A stretch of 64,000 nt of DNA. Source: Phycisphaeraceae bacterium. GTDB taxonomy: Bacteria > Planctomycetota > Phycisphaerae > Phycisphaerales > Phycisphaeraceae. Position 1 is the stretch's first letter, and every line of letters starts with the position of its first letter. The translations under genes were made by a program, and so were the position numbers. The stretch spans positions 1 through 64,000 of the forward strand of contig JAJDCY010000011.1 of assembly GCA_029260595.1 (NCBI GenBank), written 5' to 3'. Of this stretch, positions 62,064-64,000 are shown piece by piece. The notes beneath the pieces are model-generated. The model was not told where the DNA came from. It ran no database searches and saw nothing but the letters and a program-made list of their open reading frames with translations.

Positions 62064-63275
62064 TCAGGCGGTGAGTTGGTCGAGGGCGTTGAGCAGAGCG
62101 TCGATGTCGTCGTTCGTGGTGAAGGGGCCGGGGCTGATGCGTAGTGTGCCGGACGGATAGGTATTGAGGCGGCGGTGTGTGTAGGGGGCGCAGTGCAGGC
62201 CGGGGCGGGTGGCGATGTCGAAGCTGTCGTCGAGTATGGAGGCGGCGTCGGAAGGTTCGAGTCCGTCGATGTTGATCGAGAGTGCGCCGACGCGGTGGGT
62301 GGCAGCGTCGGGGCCGGTTGGGCCGTAGATGGTGACGCGTCGGTTGTCGGCGAGGTGGTCGAGGATCAGTTGGATCATGGCGCGTTCGTGGTTGATCGCG
62401 GAGGCGGGGTCGGCGTCGGCGAGGTAGTCGAGTGCGCGGGCGAGTCCGGCGATGCCGACGGTGTTGGGTGTACCGCCTTCGAGGAAGTAGGGGTAGAGGG
62501 GCGGTTGTGTTGGCGTGGAGGAGTCGCCGCCTGTGCCGCCCTCTCGCCAGGGGCGGAGCGTGGGGACGTTGGTGTTTGGGTTGTCAGGTTGTGCGGGTTG
62601 TGGGCAGCGGTCGCCGACGTAGAGGCCGCCTGTGCCGGTTGGGCCGAGCAGCGACTTGTGGCCGGGGAAGGCGAGCAGGTCGATGTGCATTTTTTCGATG
62701 GAGACGGGCAGAGCACCGGCAGTTTGTGCGGCGTCCAGACAGAACAGGACGTTGTGCTTTCGTGCGATCGCGCCGACGGCGGCGGCATCCTGGACCGTGC
62801 CAAGCACGTTGGAGGCGTGAGTCATCACGATCATGCGCGTGGCGGGAGTGATGGCGGCTTCGATGGCGGCCGGGTCGACAATGCCTTCGGTGTCGCAATC
62901 CACTCGGGTGAGATCGACGTATTGCGCGTCAGCGAGAGCCTGAAGCGGGCGGCTAACCGAGTTGTGTTCGAGGTTGGTGGTGATGACGTGGTCGCGGGTG
63001 GCCGTGTCGGTAACGGGCGCACCGAGCACACCTTTGATAGCCATATTGAGTGCGTCGGTGCAGTTCAGAGCGAAGACGACCCGGTTGTGGTCGGGCGCAT
63101 CGAAGAGTTTGGCGAGCTGGAGCCGGGTGTCGTCGAGCATGCGCTCGGCGGCGACGGCCATGCGGTGACCGGCGCGGCCGGGGTTCGCGGCATGATTGGC
63201 GAGGAAGTCGGCCATAGCGTCCCCAACGCCGGGCGCCTTGGGGAAACTGGTTGCGGCGTTATCGAAGTAGATCAC
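62064..63275 (-). CDS. Class V aminotransferase / cysteine desulfurase (SufS-like)
   Basis: 403 aa, PLP enzyme that takes sulfur from cysteine for Fe-S clusters, or a related lyase. Motifs: MIYFDNAATSFPKAP start, NCTDALNMAIKG, NLEHNSVSRPL, THASNVLGTVQD, CLDAAQTAGALPV, the PLP lysine in FPGHKSLLGPTGTGGLYVG, and a Cys in the RPGLHCAPYTH loop where the catalytic persulfide forms in SufS-type enzymes. GTG start with no clear Shine-Dalgarno site. No other suf or isc genes are near. It is followed closely by the decayed FkbM gene and preceded by the DinB genes, so a specialised role is possible. Confidence 0.87.
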   Translation of the reverse strand: MIYFDNAATSFPKAPGVGDAMADFLANHAANPGRAGHRMAVAAERMLDDTRLQLAKLFDAPDHNRVVFALNCTDALNMAIKGVLGAPVTDTATRDHVITTNLEHNSVSRPLQALADAQYVDLTRVDCDTEGIVDPAAIEAAITPATRMIVMTHASNVLGTVQDAAAVGAIARKHNVLFCLDAAQTAGALPVSIEKMHIDLLAFPGHKSLLGPTGTGGLYVGDRCPQPAQPDNPNTNVPTLRPWREGGTGGDSSTPTQPPLYPYFLEGGTPNTVGIAGLARALDYLADADPASAINHERAMIQLILDHLADNRRVTIYGPTGPDAATHRVGALSINIDGLEPSDAASILDDSFDIATRPGLHCAPYTHRRLNTYPSGTLRISPGPFTTNDDIDALLNALDQLTA

Positions 63276-63308
63276 GTGGGAGGTCTTTCAATTAACGAGA
63301 TGGGTGGG

Positions 63309-63806
63309 TTAGACGCTGGGTAGCCCCTGGACTCTGCGCCACGCGCTGAGTTGGCCCAGGTGAGTGGCTTCGTGCAGGAGCATCAGGTAGCCAAGTGCGA
63401 GGGCGACGGTCGGCATAACGGTTTTCCAGCGGTCGAGGAGGACCGGGGCGTTGAGCGCGGCGGAGTCGGAGGCGGCAAGCGCGGATTTTACTTGGGCGTG
63501 GCCCTGCACGAACGCATCGACGAGTACTGCTTTCGTGGGGTATACGGACGCGTCGACGACGGGTTTGGATTGCATACCGAACGGGTGGTGCTTGGGGTCG
63601 TCAAAGGTTTGGCCTTGGATAAGGGCGACGATGACGGGGTGGTAGGCGTGTAAATGGCTAAGCACCCACGCCGGATGGTTCATGTTGGCTGCGGGCTGAT
63701 GGGTCATCTGCGCATCAGGGAGGTCGGCGACGAGGCGTTGCGCGTAGTCGTCATTATTGTCCCAGCTAAAAAGCAGTGCGTCGATCATGGTGGGCGCGTC
63801 GCTCAT
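63309..63806 (-). CDS. DinB family protein
   Basis: 165 aa, a four-helix bundle of the DinB/YfiT type with a likely three-His metal site: His in VLSHLHAYH near 50 and the HEATHLGQLSAWRR motif near 145-158. Members are thiol-dependent transferases or metal-binding proteins; several need bacillithiol or mycothiol. Substrate unknown. It starts 5 nt after the stop of a paralogous gene, giving a tandem duplicate pair. Confidence 0.87.
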   Translation of the reverse strand: MSDAPTMIDALLFSWDNNDDYAQRLVADLPDAQMTHQPAANMNHPAWVLSHLHAYHPVIVALIQGQTFDDPKHHPFGMQSKPVVDASVYPTKAVLVDAFVQGHAQVKSALAASDSAALNAPVLLDRWKTVMPTVALALGYLMLLHEATHLGQLSAWRRVQGLPSV

Positions 63807-63811
63807 GAGGG

Positions 63812-64000
63812 TTATGGTCCGACCCGCGGTAGCCCGAGCGCGCGGCGCCAGGCGGAGAGTTGACCCAGGTGGATCGCTTCGTGCGTTGTCGCGAAGAAGA
63901 TCAAGGCCTGGCCGATGGTGGGTTGGATCTGGCGAATCATTTCGTTGGGCACCTCGGCGGCGAGCGTTGCGGGGTTGGCGGCGTCGAAGGCTTGGGCGAA
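63812..64000 (-). CDS. DinB family protein, partial (runs off the window)
   Basis: Only the C-terminal 62 residues are in the window. They end HEAIHLGQLSAWRRALGLPR and align with the C-terminus of the next gene (HEATHLGQLSAWRRVQGLPS), so the two are recent paralogues. The 5' end lies beyond 64000. Confidence 0.82.
   Translation of the reverse strand, partial: FAQAFDAANPATLAAEVPNEMIRQIQPTIGQALIFFATTHEAIHLGQLSAWRRALGLPRVGP

Overview
The window is high-GC DNA with dense genes on both strands. It suggests a free-living planctomycete of the Phycisphaerae type. The evidence is nine secreted proteins with PEP-CTERM sorting tails (Pro-Glu-Pro, hydrophobic helix, Arg cluster), dockerin type I pairs next to four of these tails, autotransporter-type beta-strand repeats, a DUF1559-like pseudopilin tail, and short palindromic repeats between genes. 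The lineage is inferred from protein style, not from a marker-gene search. No prophage, insertion sequence, CRISPR array, rRNA or exosortase gene was seen.

Layout. Positions 16-500 (minus) hold the RNase P RNA gene with a remarkable 30-nt C/G tract near its 3' end. Next come a Gfo/Idh-like protein of unknown role, mannose-6-phosphate isomerase, a small His-rich secreted protein, a methyl-accepting chemotaxis protein and tRNA-Val(TAC). From 6.6 to 31.7 kb the main content is large PEP-CTERM surface proteins (862, 216, 3021, 1747 and 1317 aa). They are interrupted by a housekeeping block: dprA, a tiny L7/L12-CTD-like membrane protein and argH. The 3021-aa reading frame looks like two complete PEP-CTERM proteins joined in frame across a cluster of palindromic repeats. 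From 31.8 to 45 kb lie a voltage-gated K+ channel, a coupled pair including a TatD-type EboB homologue, a coiled-coil membrane protein, two smaller PEP-CTERM proteins, tRNA-Leu(TAA), a Fic AMPylase preceded by an AT-rich stretch, a deoxyhypusine-synthase-family enzyme, a TPR lipoprotein and a pseudopilin-tailed protein. From 45 to 56 kb there are another dockerin/PEP-CTERM protein, an EboD-like dehydroquinate-synthase homologue, an amidohydrolase, an OmpA-type lipoprotein, a NxxGxVxF-repeat PEP-CTERM protein, an M29 aminopeptidase and a phosphotransferase.

The last 8 kb, all minus strand, hold a tight sensory operon (61282 down to 56036) ending in a strong terminator: a stand-alone ethylene-receptor-like membrane protein, a CHASE/PAS histidine kinase, an Rcp1-type response regulator, a REC-histidine kinase and a YjfB-type motility protein. 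Upstream of it are a decayed FkbM methyltransferase, a class V aminotransferase (SufS-like) and two tandem DinB-family genes, one cut by the window edge.

Expression signals fall into two classes. Most surface-protein genes have long leaders with strong Shine-Dalgarno sites and clear promoters, and two leaders carry perfect hairpins. Several housekeeping genes have no Shine-Dalgarno site and instead a TAAACT-like -10 box 6-9 nt before the start codon, which suggests leaderless transcripts. Two PEP-CTERM genes share an unusual promoter-like sequence (CTAGGTAAT, then TGGTACAAT at identical spacing).
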